This document shows positions 10,401 through 18,566 of a stretch of 64,000 nucleotides of DNA, in pieces. The DNA lies in NCBI RefSeq assembly GCF_000246855.1, contig NC_016609.1, positions 2,418,001 to 2,482,000 on the forward strand. The letters are read 5' to 3'. Each line of letters opens with the position of its first letter. Position 1 is the stretch's first letter. The notes under the pieces were generated by a model. The model saw nothing but the letters and a program-made list of their open reading frames with translations, was not told the DNA's origin and searched no databases. The position numbers were made by a program, and so were the translations under genes. The stretch comes from Niastella koreensis GR20-10. GTDB taxonomy: Bacteria > Bacteroidota > Bacteroidia > Chitinophagales > Chitinophagaceae.

Positions 10401-11136
10401 AACCGGTAAATTCTTTTTTGTTGATGCGCTGATAACCGGTAAACACCACATCATCCAGCACTACGCCTTCATCGAGGGTGATGATCATGGTGGCTTTGGC
10501 TCTTACTTCAAAGCTTTTATATCCTACCATGGTAATTACCAAAGTGGCATTATCCGGAACGTTCTTCAAATCGAACTCTCCTTTTTCGTTGGTAGAAGTT
10601 CCGATGGTGGTACCTTTTATTAAAACAGATGCGCCTTTCAGTAATTCGCCTTTGTTGCTTTTAATCACCCCATGTACGGGAAAATTATACGGTGCGGCGG
10701 GGGTATTAGTGGCAGCAACCGTCTCACCGTTTGGGGAGGAATTGGTTTCCGTTATTTTTTTTTCGTAATTGTAACGGATCACTATATGGTCGTCGATCAA
10801 TACATAGGAGAGGGGCAATGATCTGAACAGCTCGTTCAATACTTCACTTATTTTTTCATTTTTCGCGTTCAGGTTTACCTTGCCGGCCGATAGAATGTAA
10901 CTGCCGGTATAGATGAACGATACATCGGCTGCCTTTGCAATTTTATCGAGGCATTGTTTTAAAGGAATGTCCCGGGCGTGCAGGGTGATTTTTTTGTCAA
11001 GTACAGGTTGTTGCTCATTGGGGGTGTTGGCATTCACCCAGGTTGCTGTTACTACTGCCAGTAGCACGGTTAACAGCAGGGATTTGAAAAGCGGGATTGA
11101 AAAATGGGCGTGTAACGGTGTCTTTTCTCTGTGCAT
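7429..11136 (-). CDS. SusC/RagA-family TonB-dependent transporter with STN signalling domain
   Basis: A 1235-residue outer-membrane transporter. After a hydrophobic leader (about residues 15-36) comes a secretin/TonB short N-terminal (STN) domain at about 47-120, then a CarboxypepD-regulatory-like beta domain (about 153-225), a TonB-box-like DDVVFTGYQ segment, the plug with VRIRGATSI and GVIVITTKKGKAGKP, and the 22-strand barrel to the C-terminal KLGL. The STN domain is the part that contacts a FecR-type anti-sigma protein, and such a gene lies immediately upstream. That arrangement indicates substrate-sensing transport that induces its own locus. Confidence 0.95.
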   Translation of the reverse strand: MHREKTPLHAHFSIPLFKSLLLTVLLAVVTATWVNANTPNEQQPVLDKKITLHARDIPLKQCLDKIAKAADVSFIYTGSYILSAGKVNLNAKNEKISEVLNELFRSLPLSYVLIDDHIVIRYNYEKKITETNSSPNGETVAATNTPAAPYNFPVHGVIKSNKGELLKGASVLIKGTTIGTSTNEKGEFDLKNVPDNATLVITMVGYKSFEVRAKATMIITLDEGVVLDDVVFTGYQRINKKEFTGSATTLKADDIKIDGLTDVSRMLEGRAAGVSVQNVSGTFGAAPKVRIRGATSITGDNKPLWVIDGVVLEDIVNISNDQLSNGDPSTMLGSAVAGLNVNDVETFDILKDAAAAALYGARAMNGVIVITTKKGKAGKPVFNYTGNFGVQLKPTYANYDIMSSADQMSVYAELERKGMLRYSDLVNARNSGVYGKLARLVQFPNSDGVFEVENTPEARQAWLMRYANANTDWFDILFRNSLTQEHTLSVSTGNEKSQSYFSTSYYNDNGWTLADNVKRYTVNVRNNYTVNDKLQVGLQMNGSVRQQRAPGSEDRQANPAEGKYSRDFDLNPFSYALNTSRVLTAYDQSGNLEYFTRDYTPFNIINEIRSNTIKLNVADFKLQGNLSYKITPALTYDFIGALRYAKTTEEHEVMENSNQAGAYRSAATSVIRDANPFLYRDPALIGEYPVVVLPYGGFYKTKNRQLLNYTFRNMLTWRKSFNGDEHLVTLLGGQEVKYADRQLASDIGAGYQYSNGGIPYIDYRFIKKLTEAGTDYFGLSKERDRFIAFFANGSYTYRGKYTISGTVRDDGSNRLGSSPAARWLPTWTVAGSWNVDREKFMEKVDVINHLTLKSSYGLNANIGDATNTTAILKTEITKRHYLSDQQTAISIKNLENADLTWEKQYQFNITADVGLLKERLYTVVELYNRRSFDLIHLIKTSGIGGETFKTANYADMKSHGVDVTLGGKIISSRNWSWNSSLVFGYNTTLVTNAKNEPMIFDLVKQEGSAKEGHAVRGLYSLANAGLDPYNGLPQFFTETGKTGYNVFLQSLNTDYLKYEGSVDPLYTGGFNNTVRFKQFTVNALVTYQAGNKIRLTPVYSSSYSDLAAMPGEFKRRWTLPGDEQLTNVPSVAMLFVQNDLINNTQYPYNNYNYSHERVADGGFIRLKAVSLQYSLPSKMLSRIGFKSASIAAVGNNLWLIYSDSHLHGQDPEFFNTGGVAMPITKQVTFSLKLGL

Positions 11137-11279
11137 GATAAAGTTCAGGTTAGAATTTTTAAATAAGATCTATGGCAACATTGAACAATGTTGAATAAGA
11201 TCATTACTGCTTATGTTTTGGCTGGGTTAACCTGTACCCGGAAAGCGGTTAGCATTGGTCATGTTTCGCAAGTTTTGGT

Positions 11280-12287
11280 TTATTTACTGGTTGAATTACA
11301 TCCACCGCCGGTAAGACGATAGCTGTTTTGTTCCTGTTCTTTTATAAGGGTGGTGTTCAGGGCGGCAGCCAGGGTGCTCAATACATTTCCTACCGGCTGC
11401 TTTAAGTCAAAATCTCCATAGAATGTACAGGAGCCTATGGCTGCATCGTATTGGATCTGCACGTTATACTGATGCCTGATATCGTCCAGCACAGCGCTTA
11501 CCGTTTCTCCCTGGTAAATGAATTTCCCGTAGCGTCTTTGTGCATAATATAAAGTGCTGGGTAAATCTTTTTTCTCCAGTTGCCGGCGCTGGTTGTTCCA
11601 GCTTGCCTGTTGGTTAGGCGTTACTGTCAGTGGCTGAATATTTGTTTTTGTTTTGCTGTCGGCCTGAACCATTACCCGGCCGGTAACCACTGTTACTTCC
11701 TGGCTAACTGGTGTATAGGCCTTTACAGTGAACGAGGTGCCCAGTACGCGGGTGCGGATGGTGCCCGTATGTATAATAAATGGTTTTGCGGGATTTTTAG
11801 CCACATCGAAAAAGGCTTCGCCGGTGAAATTAATTTCCCGGGTACTGTCATTGAATTGAGCGGGATAATGCAGGCTGCTGCCGGGTTCCAGCCAAATAAC
11901 AGTGCCATCGGCTAACTGTACCTGTTTTCGCTCCTGCAACCCGGTAATGGCCTGTTGCATGCTGGCCGGGCGGTGCAGCAGGCTGCTCAGCTGGTTCCAT
12001 AAAAGATACCCGCCAAGCAATACTACTATGGTAGCCGCCGCCAGTAACTGTTGTTTACTGAAACGGAACAGGCGGCCTTTTTTATCTGTTGAATTATTGC
12101 CAATACTTTCCCTGAGCCGGCTTCTTAGTTTTTGCTCCATAGCATCGCGGGAGCCAAGCTGCTCTTCATCCCATGCTGATGATTGCTGAAAACTGTTGAA
12201 GTAATTATGCAGCAATTGTTCTTCCTCTGCCGATGTTTTTCCCGCCAGGAACCTGTCGATTAGTTGTAGCAATGCTTCCCTGTTCAA
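11280..12287 (-). CDS. FecR-family anti-sigma factor
   Basis: An inner-membrane regulator of 335 residues that relays the signal from the STN domain of the transporter to the ECF sigma factor. The N-terminal cytoplasmic part (1-78) is helical and charged; a single membrane segment (LLAAATIVVLLGGYLLW) is at about 80-96; the periplasmic FecR fold follows (about 115-215, with QVQLADGTVIWLEPGSSLHYP and GEAFFDVAKNPAKPF), and a DUF4974-type domain is at about 258-330. It lies between the sigma gene and SusC on the same strand, the usual order of this module. Confidence 0.93.
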   Translation of the reverse strand: MNREALLQLIDRFLAGKTSAEEEQLLHNYFNSFQQSSAWDEEQLGSRDAMEQKLRSRLRESIGNNSTDKKGRLFRFSKQQLLAAATIVVLLGGYLLWNQLSSLLHRPASMQQAITGLQERKQVQLADGTVIWLEPGSSLHYPAQFNDSTREINFTGEAFFDVAKNPAKPFIIHTGTIRTRVLGTSFTVKAYTPVSQEVTVVTGRVMVQADSKTKTNIQPLTVTPNQQASWNNQRRQLEKKDLPSTLYYAQRRYGKFIYQGETVSAVLDDIRHQYNVQIQYDAAIGSCTFYGDFDLKQPVGNVLSTLAAALNTTLIKEQEQNSYRLTGGGCNSTSK

Positions 12288-12349
12288 TGCTGATTTTACA
12301 GGTATGTGTCAAAATCAGCATTGATCCCCTAATGGAACCAATAATTTTT

Positions 12350-12919
12350 TTAAATTAAATTCAACAGGAAGAAAATACCCGTCATTCTGGCGATACCAAA
12401 GCGGATTTTTTTTAATGCAATTGTGATGTGATTTTCAACTGTTTTGGGGGAGATATTGATCCGGCTGGCGATTTCATTATGGCTCAGTTGCTCTTCCCGG
12501 CTCAGGAGGTAGATCTCCCGGCATTTTTCGGGTAAACTGTTTACTATGACGGCCAACTGGGAGCGAATGTTCTTTTCAATAACAATTTCTTCGGGTGTAA
12601 TATAGTGTAAGCGTTCGGGCAGGTGTTGGAATACCTGGCTGTGAGATTGTTCTTTTTTGATATGTTTGAAAACACTGTAACGAATCACCGAGAAGAGGTA
12701 GGCTTGTAAGGTGGTTTGAATCTCAAGCGTTTCGCGCCGTTGCCACAATTGCAGAAAAGCTTCCTGTACAATGTCTTCACAGACTGCTTTGTTTTTTAAA
12801 ACGTTATAAGCTGCTGTAAATAAATGCTGCCAGTACCTGGCATACAGTTGCTCAAGGGCTTCAGTATTCCCCATGGCAATTGCCCGCAGCAGTTGCTCGT
12901 CATTGGTCATATTGCGCAT
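12350..12919 (-). CDS. ECF-type RNA polymerase sigma factor
   Basis: A 189-residue sigma-70 factor of the Bacteroidota family that partners FecR proteins. Region 2 is visible at about residues 20-62 (YARYWQHLF through EDIVQEAFLQLWQRRE) and region 4 at about 128-175, with LSHNEIASRINISPKTVENH as its helix-turn-helix. The start may be the ATG at 12919 or the in-frame ATG three codons later. It probably drives the downstream FecR-SusC-SusD genes and is held by the FecR protein. The protein ends in a short hydrophobic tail (GIFFLLNLI), frequent in this family. Confidence 0.93.
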   Translation of the reverse strand: MRNMTNDEQLLRAIAMGNTEALEQLYARYWQHLFTAAYNVLKNKAVCEDIVQEAFLQLWQRRETLEIQTTLQAYLFSVIRYSVFKHIKKEQSHSQVFQHLPERLHYITPEEIVIEKNIRSQLAVIVNSLPEKCREIYLLSREEQLSHNEIASRINISPKTVENHITIALKKIRFGIARMTGIFFLLNLI

Positions 12920-13040
12920 AAGCAGTTGATGAATTGGTTGGCTGGCAACAATCTATACCTTAATGAACAAGTGAAAGGTATATGTTATATACGCTGAAAG
13001 TACGAAAAAAAGTTGTTTTCACATATAGAGCATGTTTAGG

Positions 13041-13077
13041 TTCGCCTTTTTTAATCCGGAAATTAAAGAAAGGCGAA
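13041..13077. other. Hairpin between the FadL-like gene and the sigma gene
   Basis: TTCGCCTTT at 13041-13049 pairs with AAAGGCGAA at 13069-13077, with further partial A/T pairing inside. It follows the FadL-like gene on the minus strand, so it may end that transcript, but no clear T run follows. Confidence 0.4.
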
Positions 13078-13127
13078 AGCTGTAGCGGGAACTGGGTATT
13101 GTGCGGAAATCGATGTTGTGTGTTGTG

Positions 13128-14672
13128 TTATATTTTAAATCCGAAGGTCAACAGGACCTGACCGATCTTGCTTTTTACATCTGCATATGTGTTTGCTTTA
13201 TCAGCTAACCGGTAGGGAAAGTTAGCATCCTGCTTTACGCTGTATACATAGGTAAGATCGATGAATATGCCTTTATCACGATATCCTAAACCTGTGCTTA
13301 AATTCGTTATGCCGGCTTTCAAAGGATTGTTTTGATACGGGTTGCCATAATGAGCAAAACCTCCGCGAACCATGAAGGTGTTAAATTTCAATTCAAGTCC
13401 AACCCGTACGTTTAAAGCGCCTTTGTAGGTTGCCTTAACCGCTTTATTTACATTATCGTAATACGATTGATCGTCGTTTTGATCTGCAGGGCTGAAATGT
13501 GATGAACCGTAGGTAACATATTCCGCATCAGCCGTGATAAATCCCCGTTGTTGGGTAACGTCTTCTGCGTCTTCACCTATTATAACATATGAGCCGCTGA
13601 GGATAAATTTCCAGGGTGTCGAAAAATCATATCTGTAAACGGGGTTCGGGCCGAAGTAATCTGAGCTAACGCTATCTACAGGGTCATTGTTGAACAGGTT
13701 CTCCACGTCGGTGACCATTTTAGTTGATACAACATCCTTTAATCCATAAATGGTAGGTGTGTGTATGGCCAGGCCTAACCTCAATTGATAAGCCGGTTTA
13801 TAAATTGCGCCCAGCTTTAAATTCAAGCCGGCGCCGGTTGTTTTCAGCGTTTCCTCATACCTGGAATAGCCAAATTTATTGGTCTTATCATTGGACGGGT
13901 CCGATTCGGTGAATACAGATTTTCGTTCGTAATTGACAATAGGAACACCAATACCGCCACCGATATAGAATTTATCCTGCAGATTACCGGCATAACCAAT
14001 GGCAATTTCTGTAATACCTCCCCGGGTGGTGATCTTGTTCTCCTGTAAAACCTCGTTCAGGTATTCGGGCCGGCCAACTACCTGTAACTGGCCATTGATA
14101 GTGGCGGTGTCGATGAGGTAAGTATGGATGGCCGATTTGGTGCCTAATGACAAATTGCTGTTATAATAATCGTTAATACCAAGGCCGCTACGTTGGTTCT
14201 CCGCTGAAAACTCTTCAGAAAATTGTTCGGAAAAAGAGCTGTAATCATTGGTGCCTTTATAATAAACACTGTTATTGAAATTGGCTGTGCGGCTTACTGC
14301 CAAACTAAACACTTTGCTTACCCATTTGCTGCCGGGGTCGCTGTTGGCAGTTACGAAACCAGTGGTGCTCATATTGAACCGGTTCACATTACTGCTGCGG
14401 GCATCAAAATCGCGATAGGTTGAATTACTATGGCCCAGCGTATATCCTGGGGTCATCACAATTTCACCCAGTTTATAAAAACCCAACCCGGCTGGGTTTA
14501 CAAATGTGTTGGTTATTTCACCGCCCAGGGCACCAATAGCGCCGCCAATGGCCTGGCTGCGGGCTGTTCCGGAGGGTACCGTCCAGCCAAATCGTATTAC
14601 ATCTTCGGGTACCTGGGAAAATGCCTGTGTGCCAATCAGTGTAAGCAATGCTATCGAAAGGGTGTACTTCAT
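13128..14672 (-). CDS. OmpP1/FadL-family outer-membrane porin
   Basis: A 514-residue beta-barrel with a cleavable leader (first about 19 residues, ending AFSQ). The mature start shows SGTARSQAIGGAIGALGGEITNTFVNPAGLGFY, the NPAG-type motif of FadL relatives, and the sequence then alternates in barrel-like fashion to a C-terminal aromatic end (LLTFGFKI). The family moves hydrophobic compounds such as fatty acids or aromatics across the outer membrane; Bacteroidota members of this length are usually uncharacterised. It is a single gene, with an inverted pair of heptamer arrays in the upstream gap. Confidence 0.8.
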   Translation of the reverse strand: MKYTLSIALLTLIGTQAFSQVPEDVIRFGWTVPSGTARSQAIGGAIGALGGEITNTFVNPAGLGFYKLGEIVMTPGYTLGHSNSTYRDFDARSSNVNRFNMSTTGFVTANSDPGSKWVSKVFSLAVSRTANFNNSVYYKGTNDYSSFSEQFSEEFSAENQRSGLGINDYYNSNLSLGTKSAIHTYLIDTATINGQLQVVGRPEYLNEVLQENKITTRGGITEIAIGYAGNLQDKFYIGGGIGVPIVNYERKSVFTESDPSNDKTNKFGYSRYEETLKTTGAGLNLKLGAIYKPAYQLRLGLAIHTPTIYGLKDVVSTKMVTDVENLFNNDPVDSVSSDYFGPNPVYRYDFSTPWKFILSGSYVIIGEDAEDVTQQRGFITADAEYVTYGSSHFSPADQNDDQSYYDNVNKAVKATYKGALNVRVGLELKFNTFMVRGGFAHYGNPYQNNPLKAGITNLSTGLGYRDKGIFIDLTYVYSVKQDANFPYRLADKANTYADVKSKIGQVLLTFGFKI

Positions 14673-14691
14673 GGTGCGTTGTTATAAAAAC

Positions 14692-14925
14692 GGCAAACGT
14701 GAAATGGCAGATGGCAGAAGGAAAACATAAACCCTTCCTTAATTTGAGCTTTCTGAATTCACGTTTACTAATGGAAAAAGCAATTTAATCTGTAGTAAAT
14801 AACATTACACTACAGTGATTACTGTCAATAATTATTTAAGGATTATTGTCTTTAAAATTTCCACTTCAATAAGGCAAGGCAAATAGCGGAGTCCATTTCT
14901 GCCGTTTGCCTTCTGCCGTCTTACT
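14692..14925. repeat. Inverted pair of heptamer arrays (GGCAGAT / TCTGCCG type)
   Basis: Left arm 14692-14726 holds five consecutive 7-bp units of the GGCAAAC/GGCAGAT kind. Right arm 14898-14925 holds four units of the complementary TCTGCCG/TTTGCCT kind and ends exactly before the stop of the Gly/Tyr-rich lipoprotein gene. The roughly 170 bases between are A/T-rich and include a small dyad (CTGTAGT at 14790, ACTACAG at 14809). The same words recur at 33148-33238 and inside the gene at 52179-53261. Confidence 0.75.
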
Positions 14926-15792
14926 TTAATGTCCCCGGCTTGGTCTGCCGCCGCCGCCGCCGCCACTGCCACTGCTTCCGCCAAAACCACCGCCGGAAGG
15001 AGCTGAATAGGTTCTAACAGGGGAGGGGGATGAATAGGTTCTAACCGGTGATGAGTATGTTGGGTTTGATGACCGCTGCGTAGGCGTATAATAGCTGTCA
15101 TTGCTTCTGCGTAAACCGCCCGAATTGCCGCTGTTACCGTTGCTGGTGCTAAACCGGCCATTGGGGTTGGCATTGTAAATGCTTCTGTTGCCGCTTACGT
15201 TGCGAACATTATAATTGCTGTTGGTATAGCTGTTCAGGCGGAAATTACGCGCCGACTGATATACCACGGGGTTGCTTTTTGCACCACCTACAATTATGCC
15301 GCCGGCATAGGGATTATAGTAGCTGTTCCAATAGTAGTAACTGTTCCAGTATGGGTTGAATGCGTTGATTGCCCAGGGATCATAATAGCCATATGCATAA
15401 GGCATCCCAATTCCATAACCTCCATAAAATCCACCGTAGCCACCGCCATAAAATGAAGGGCCATAGAAGGAATTATAGGGGGAATAATAAGGGCTGTAGG
15501 CTCCGTAATAACCGCCGTTGTATTGCCAGTCGTTATAAGAATCGAACGTGTTCCAGCGGCTTCCATATTGGCGCATCCGCAGGTAATTATCGTCGGAATT
15601 TGTACTTGTGGTGTTATTGCCGCCGTAGTTACTGTTGCCCTTTCTGGGATTGTTAACAGTCAGATAGGAGTCGTCCACAGTACGGTTCGGTGAATAATAC
15701 ACATCATCCGGCGTTTGTCCGCTGCGGTAAACCGAGCAGCTTGATAAGGCCGCCAAAGCCAGAATTACAGGGAGTATATTTCGGAACCTCAT
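14926..15792 (-). CDS. Gly/Tyr/Asn-rich lipoprotein of unknown function
   Basis: A 288-residue predicted lipoprotein: the leader ends in ALSSC with Cys19. Residues 25-80 are polar; 85-170 are very rich in Tyr, Gly, Asn and Pro, with repeated YYSPY, YGGGYGG and YWNSYY elements; the remainder is Ser/Asn-rich with two copies of a SSPVRTYS-like element and a poly-Gly end. Such composition suggests a surface-exposed, low-complexity chain that could be adhesive or matrix-forming, but I see no enzymatic domain. It is transcribed divergently from proS. Function unknown. Confidence 0.7.
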   Translation of the reverse strand: MRFRNILPVILALAALSSCSVYRSGQTPDDVYYSPNRTVDDSYLTVNNPRKGNSNYGGNNTTSTNSDDNYLRMRQYGSRWNTFDSYNDWQYNGGYYGAYSPYYSPYNSFYGPSFYGGGYGGFYGGYGIGMPYAYGYYDPWAINAFNPYWNSYYYWNSYYNPYAGGIIVGGAKSNPVVYQSARNFRLNSYTNSNYNVRNVSGNRSIYNANPNGRFSTSNGNSGNSGGLRRSNDSYYTPTQRSSNPTYSSPVRTYSSPSPVRTYSAPSGGGFGGSSGSGGGGGGRPSRGH

Positions 15793-15866
15793 AGTAATGG
15801 TTTTTTTTCTGTTAAAGCAAAGCTAGATAAAACGTTGAAAGCAACTCACAATCATGGGTAAAATGC

Positions 15867-15874
15867 TACTTTTG
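15867..15874 (+). promoter_or_regulatory. Candidate -7 box upstream of proS
   Basis: TACTTTTG fits the Bacteroidota -7 consensus TAnnTTTG and lies 108 bases before the proS start. A clear -33 TTTG at the ideal spacing is not visible, so support is moderate. Confidence 0.4.
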
Positions 15875-15981
15875 CGTTTTTCCAATTAAAGGTACAATAA
15901 AAAGCCAGTAATTTATTGTAAGCCGAATGTTAAAATTTATCGATAAAAGGCTTGATAATGAAGATTATAAACCAATAAAAC

Positions 15982-17460
15982 ATGAGCAAAGAGATCACCA
16001 GCCGGAGCACAGACTATTCGCAATGGTACAACGACCTGGTTATTAAAGGCAGCCTGGCCGATTATTCGGCTGTAAGAGGCTGTATGGTAATAAAACCTTA
16101 TGGGTTTTCCCTGTGGGAAAATATGCGCGATGCCCTTGATAAAATGTTCAAGGACACCGGCCACGTGAACGCCTATTTCCCGTTGTTCGTTCCCAAAAGC
16201 CTGTTTGAAGCTGAAGAAAAGAATGCCGAAGGATTTGCCAAGGAGTGTGCGGTGGTAACGCATTACCGTTTAAAGACCGATCCTTCCAAAAAAGGCGCCC
16301 TGATGGTTGATCCCGAAGCCAAGCTGGAAGAAGAGCTGGTGGTTCGCCCAACCAGTGAGGCCATCATCTGGAATACCTACAAAAACTGGATCCAATCATA
16401 TCGCGACCTGCCGCTGCTCATTAACCAATGGGCCAACGTGGTTCGCTGGGAAATGCGCACCCGCCTGTTTTTGCGCACCGCCGAGTTCTTATGGCAGGAG
16501 GGGCATACCGCCCATGCCACCGCCAAAGAAGCCGTGGAAGAAACGGTGCAAATGCTGAATGTGTATGCCGATTTCGTGGAAAACTGGATGGCATTACCGG
16601 TAATAAAAGGGATTAAAACAGAGAACGAACGTTTTGCCGGCGCCGTAGATACCTATTGTATCGAAGCCCTGATGCAGGATGGCAAAGCCCTGCAGGCCGG
16701 TACCTCGCATTTTTTAGGTCAGAATTTTGCCAAAGCATTCGATGTGAAGTTCTCCGATAAAGAAAATAAACTGGACTATGTATGGGCCACCAGCTGGGGC
16801 GTAAGCACCCGCCTTATCGGCGCACTCGTAATGGCGCATAGCGATGACGATGGGTTAATTCTTCCTCCAAGGATCGCCCCGTTGCAGGTGGTGATCGTTC
16901 CTATTTACAAAGGGGAAGAACAAAAGGCCAGGATCGACGTGAAGGTACTGGAATTGGTAAAACAGCTGAAGGCCCTGGGCGTACGCGTAAAATACGACGA
17001 TAACGACAACAGCCGTCCCGGCTGGAAGTTTGCGGAATACGAATTGAAAGGCGTACCGGTTCGCGTTGCCCTGGGTTTACGTGACCTGGAAAACAATACG
17101 GTGGAGCTTGCCCGCAGGGATACCAAGGAAAAACAAAGCGTTTCCATGGATGGATTGCCAGAGCGCATTGTTCAGCTGCTTGCCGAGATTCAGCAGGCCA
17201 TTTTCAACAAAGCGCTCACGTACCGCGATTCACACATCACCACGGTAAATACCTGGGATGAATTTGTAAGCACCCTGAACGAAAAAGGCGGCTTTATTTC
17301 CGCTTTCTGGGATGGTACTTCTGAAACAGAGGATGCTATTAAGGATAAAACAAAAGCGACCATCCGCTGTATTCCTTTAGATAACCCACAGGAGGAAGGC
17401 GTTTGTGTTTTCTCAGGCAAACCCGCCAAACAACGGGTACTGTTTGCACAGGCTTATTAA
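15982..17460 (+). CDS. proS: Proline--tRNA ligase (short, archaeal/eukaryotic-like type)
   Basis: Charges tRNA-Pro with proline in the cytoplasm. At 492 residues it lacks the long editing insertion of Escherichia coli ProRS and follows the archaeal/eukaryotic-type layout: class II motif 2 region ([11 protein letters not shown], and [24 protein letters not shown]), motif 3 ([27 protein letters not shown]), then the anticodon-binding domain (VVIVPIY to [12 protein letters not shown]) and the extra C-terminal zinc-like domain ending FAQAY. This type is normal in Bacteroidota. It stands alone, with a perfect terminator hairpin right after. Confidence 0.96.
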   Translation: MSKEITSRSTDYSQWYNDLVIKGSLADYSAVRGCMVIKPYGFSLWENMRDALDKMFKDTGHVNAYFPLFVPKSLFEAEEKNAEGFAKECAVVTHYRLKTDPSKKGALMVDPEAKLEEELVVRPTSEAIIWNTYKNWIQSYRDLPLLINQWANVVRWEMRTRLFLRTAEFLWQEGHTAHATAKEAVEETVQMLNVYADFVENWMALPVIKGIKTENERFAGAVDTYCIEALMQDGKALQAGTSHFLGQNFAKAFDVKFSDKENKLDYVWATSWGVSTRLIGALVMAHSDDDGLILPPRIAPLQVVIVPIYKGEEQKARIDVKVLELVKQLKALGVRVKYDDNDNSRPGWKFAEYELKGVPVRVALGLRDLENNTVELARRDTKEKQSVSMDGLPERIVQLLAEIQQAIFNKALTYRDSHITTVNTWDEFVSTLNEKGGFISAFWDGTSETEDAIKDKTKATIRCIPLDNPQEEGVCVFSGKPAKQRVLFAQAY

Positions 17461-17483
17461 TTGAATTCTTAATATAAAGATGG

Positions 17484-17518
17484 AAGGATTTTGAGAGGTT
17501 TCTCAAAATCCTTTTTTA
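17484..17518 (+). terminator. Strong intrinsic terminator after proS
   Basis: A perfect 13-bp stem (AAGGATTTTGAGA at 17484-17496 with TCTCAAAATCCTT at 17501-17513), a GGTT loop and a T run. Confidence 0.9.
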
Positions 17519-17527
17519 TTTTGGGGC

Positions 17528-17992
17528 ATGGAAAACCCGATAACCCCCAACCCGGAAAATAATTTATTCGAAGTGTGTCTTTCTGCTGAGAGCGCCGTTC
17601 TTTTTAACCGCGTGTTCCGGCTTGCCCGCTGGCTTTTCCTGCTTGGAATTTTTATGTCGATTATACAACTGGCAAACATTGGCATCAGGTTTCGCATGTA
17701 CAACCCGCCCCGCTCCCTGCAGGATGGCGGCCTGATTTTGATCTTAACAAGCATATATCCCATTTTTGAAATACTGATGGTGGTATTGACTGTTACCCAG
17801 CTTTATTTCTTCTTCAACTTCACCCGTGTTGGTAATAAGGGTATCGAGCTACAACAATCAGAGCTATTTAATGAGTCATTTAAATGGCTCCTGCGGGAAA
17901 CGCGGCTGGCTCTTATCCTGTTCGTAGTAGAAACATTACTGCTGGTCTTTGCTATGTATTCTAATTACAGGGTATTTGTAAAGATGCATTAG
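17528..17992 (+). CDS. Small membrane protein, DUF5362-like
   Basis: 154 residues with three or four hydrophobic segments (about 35-55, 67-97, which may be one long or two short helices, and 125-146). It opens with NNLFEVCLSAESAVLF and a Leu-Ala-Arg-Trp segment that resembles the start of the next gene, so the two look like diverged paralogues. It begins just after the proS terminator. No catalytic motif is seen; its place in the membrane is the only prediction I can support. Confidence 0.6.
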   Translation: MENPITPNPENNLFEVCLSAESAVLFNRVFRLARWLFLLGIFMSIIQLANIGIRFRMYNPPRSLQDGGLILILTSIYPIFEILMVVLTVTQLYFFFNFTRVGNKGIELQQSELFNESFKWLLRETRLALILFVVETLLLVFAMYSNYRVFVKMH

Positions 17993-18037
17993 TTCCAATG
18001 CATTTTCATATCTTGTTATACCAAAAAATACATAAAA

Positions 18038-18532
18038 ATGGAGCCCTACAAACAATCCGCTTCAGTACCCAATGAAAATTTGTTTGAACTGCAGATTGAT
18101 CAGCAAAGCATCAGCTATATGGGTGAAACCGCTCGCTGGGCAAAGTTTTTATCAATTGTGGGCTTTGTGATGTGTGGTTTACTGGTGATCTTTGCCGTGT
18201 TTGCAGGCAGCATCATTTCTATTCTCAGTAAAGTGGGCAGCAGTTACGAGTCATCTACCTACAGCTCTGCCGTGATGGGCGTTTATTCCTATGGCATTGC
18301 CGCCGGTTATATAATATTAGCTTTATTATTCTTCTTCCCCTGTTTATACCTGTTTAATTTTTCATCGAAAATGCAAACAGCCCTGCGTAATAACGATCAA
18401 ATAAATCTGAATGCAGCCTTTGGCAACCTCAAAAGCTGTTTCAAGTTTGTGGGCATTCTTACTATTGTTATATTGTCGTTTTACCTGCTTGTGATTATTG
18501 CGGTGGTATCAGTAGCGTCACTGATGAAGTAA
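18038..18532 (+). CDS. DUF5362-family membrane protein
   Basis: 164 residues with three hydrophobic segments (about 36-63, 83-110 and 137-163). The start NENLFELQIDQQSISYMGETARWAKF parallels the upstream gene (NLFE...ARW), and the second half has the FSSKMQTALRNNDQINLNAAFGNLKSCFKFVG stretch characteristic of DUF5362 proteins. Role unknown. The gap to the upstream gene is 45 bases on the same strand, so the pair is probably co-transcribed. Confidence 0.65.
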   Translation: MEPYKQSASVPNENLFELQIDQQSISYMGETARWAKFLSIVGFVMCGLLVIFAVFAGSIISILSKVGSSYESSTYSSAVMGVYSYGIAAGYIILALLFFFPCLYLFNFSSKMQTALRNNDQINLNAAFGNLKSCFKFVGILTIVILSFYLLVIIAVVSVASLMK

Positions 18533-18566
18533 TCGGAAACGGAAGAACGTCAACAGATACAATATC

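Noticed and set aside
14673-14925. Small gene in the gap upstream of the FadL-like gene
   Set aside because: Only repeat arms and A/T-rich sequence; no frame with a plausible start or protein.
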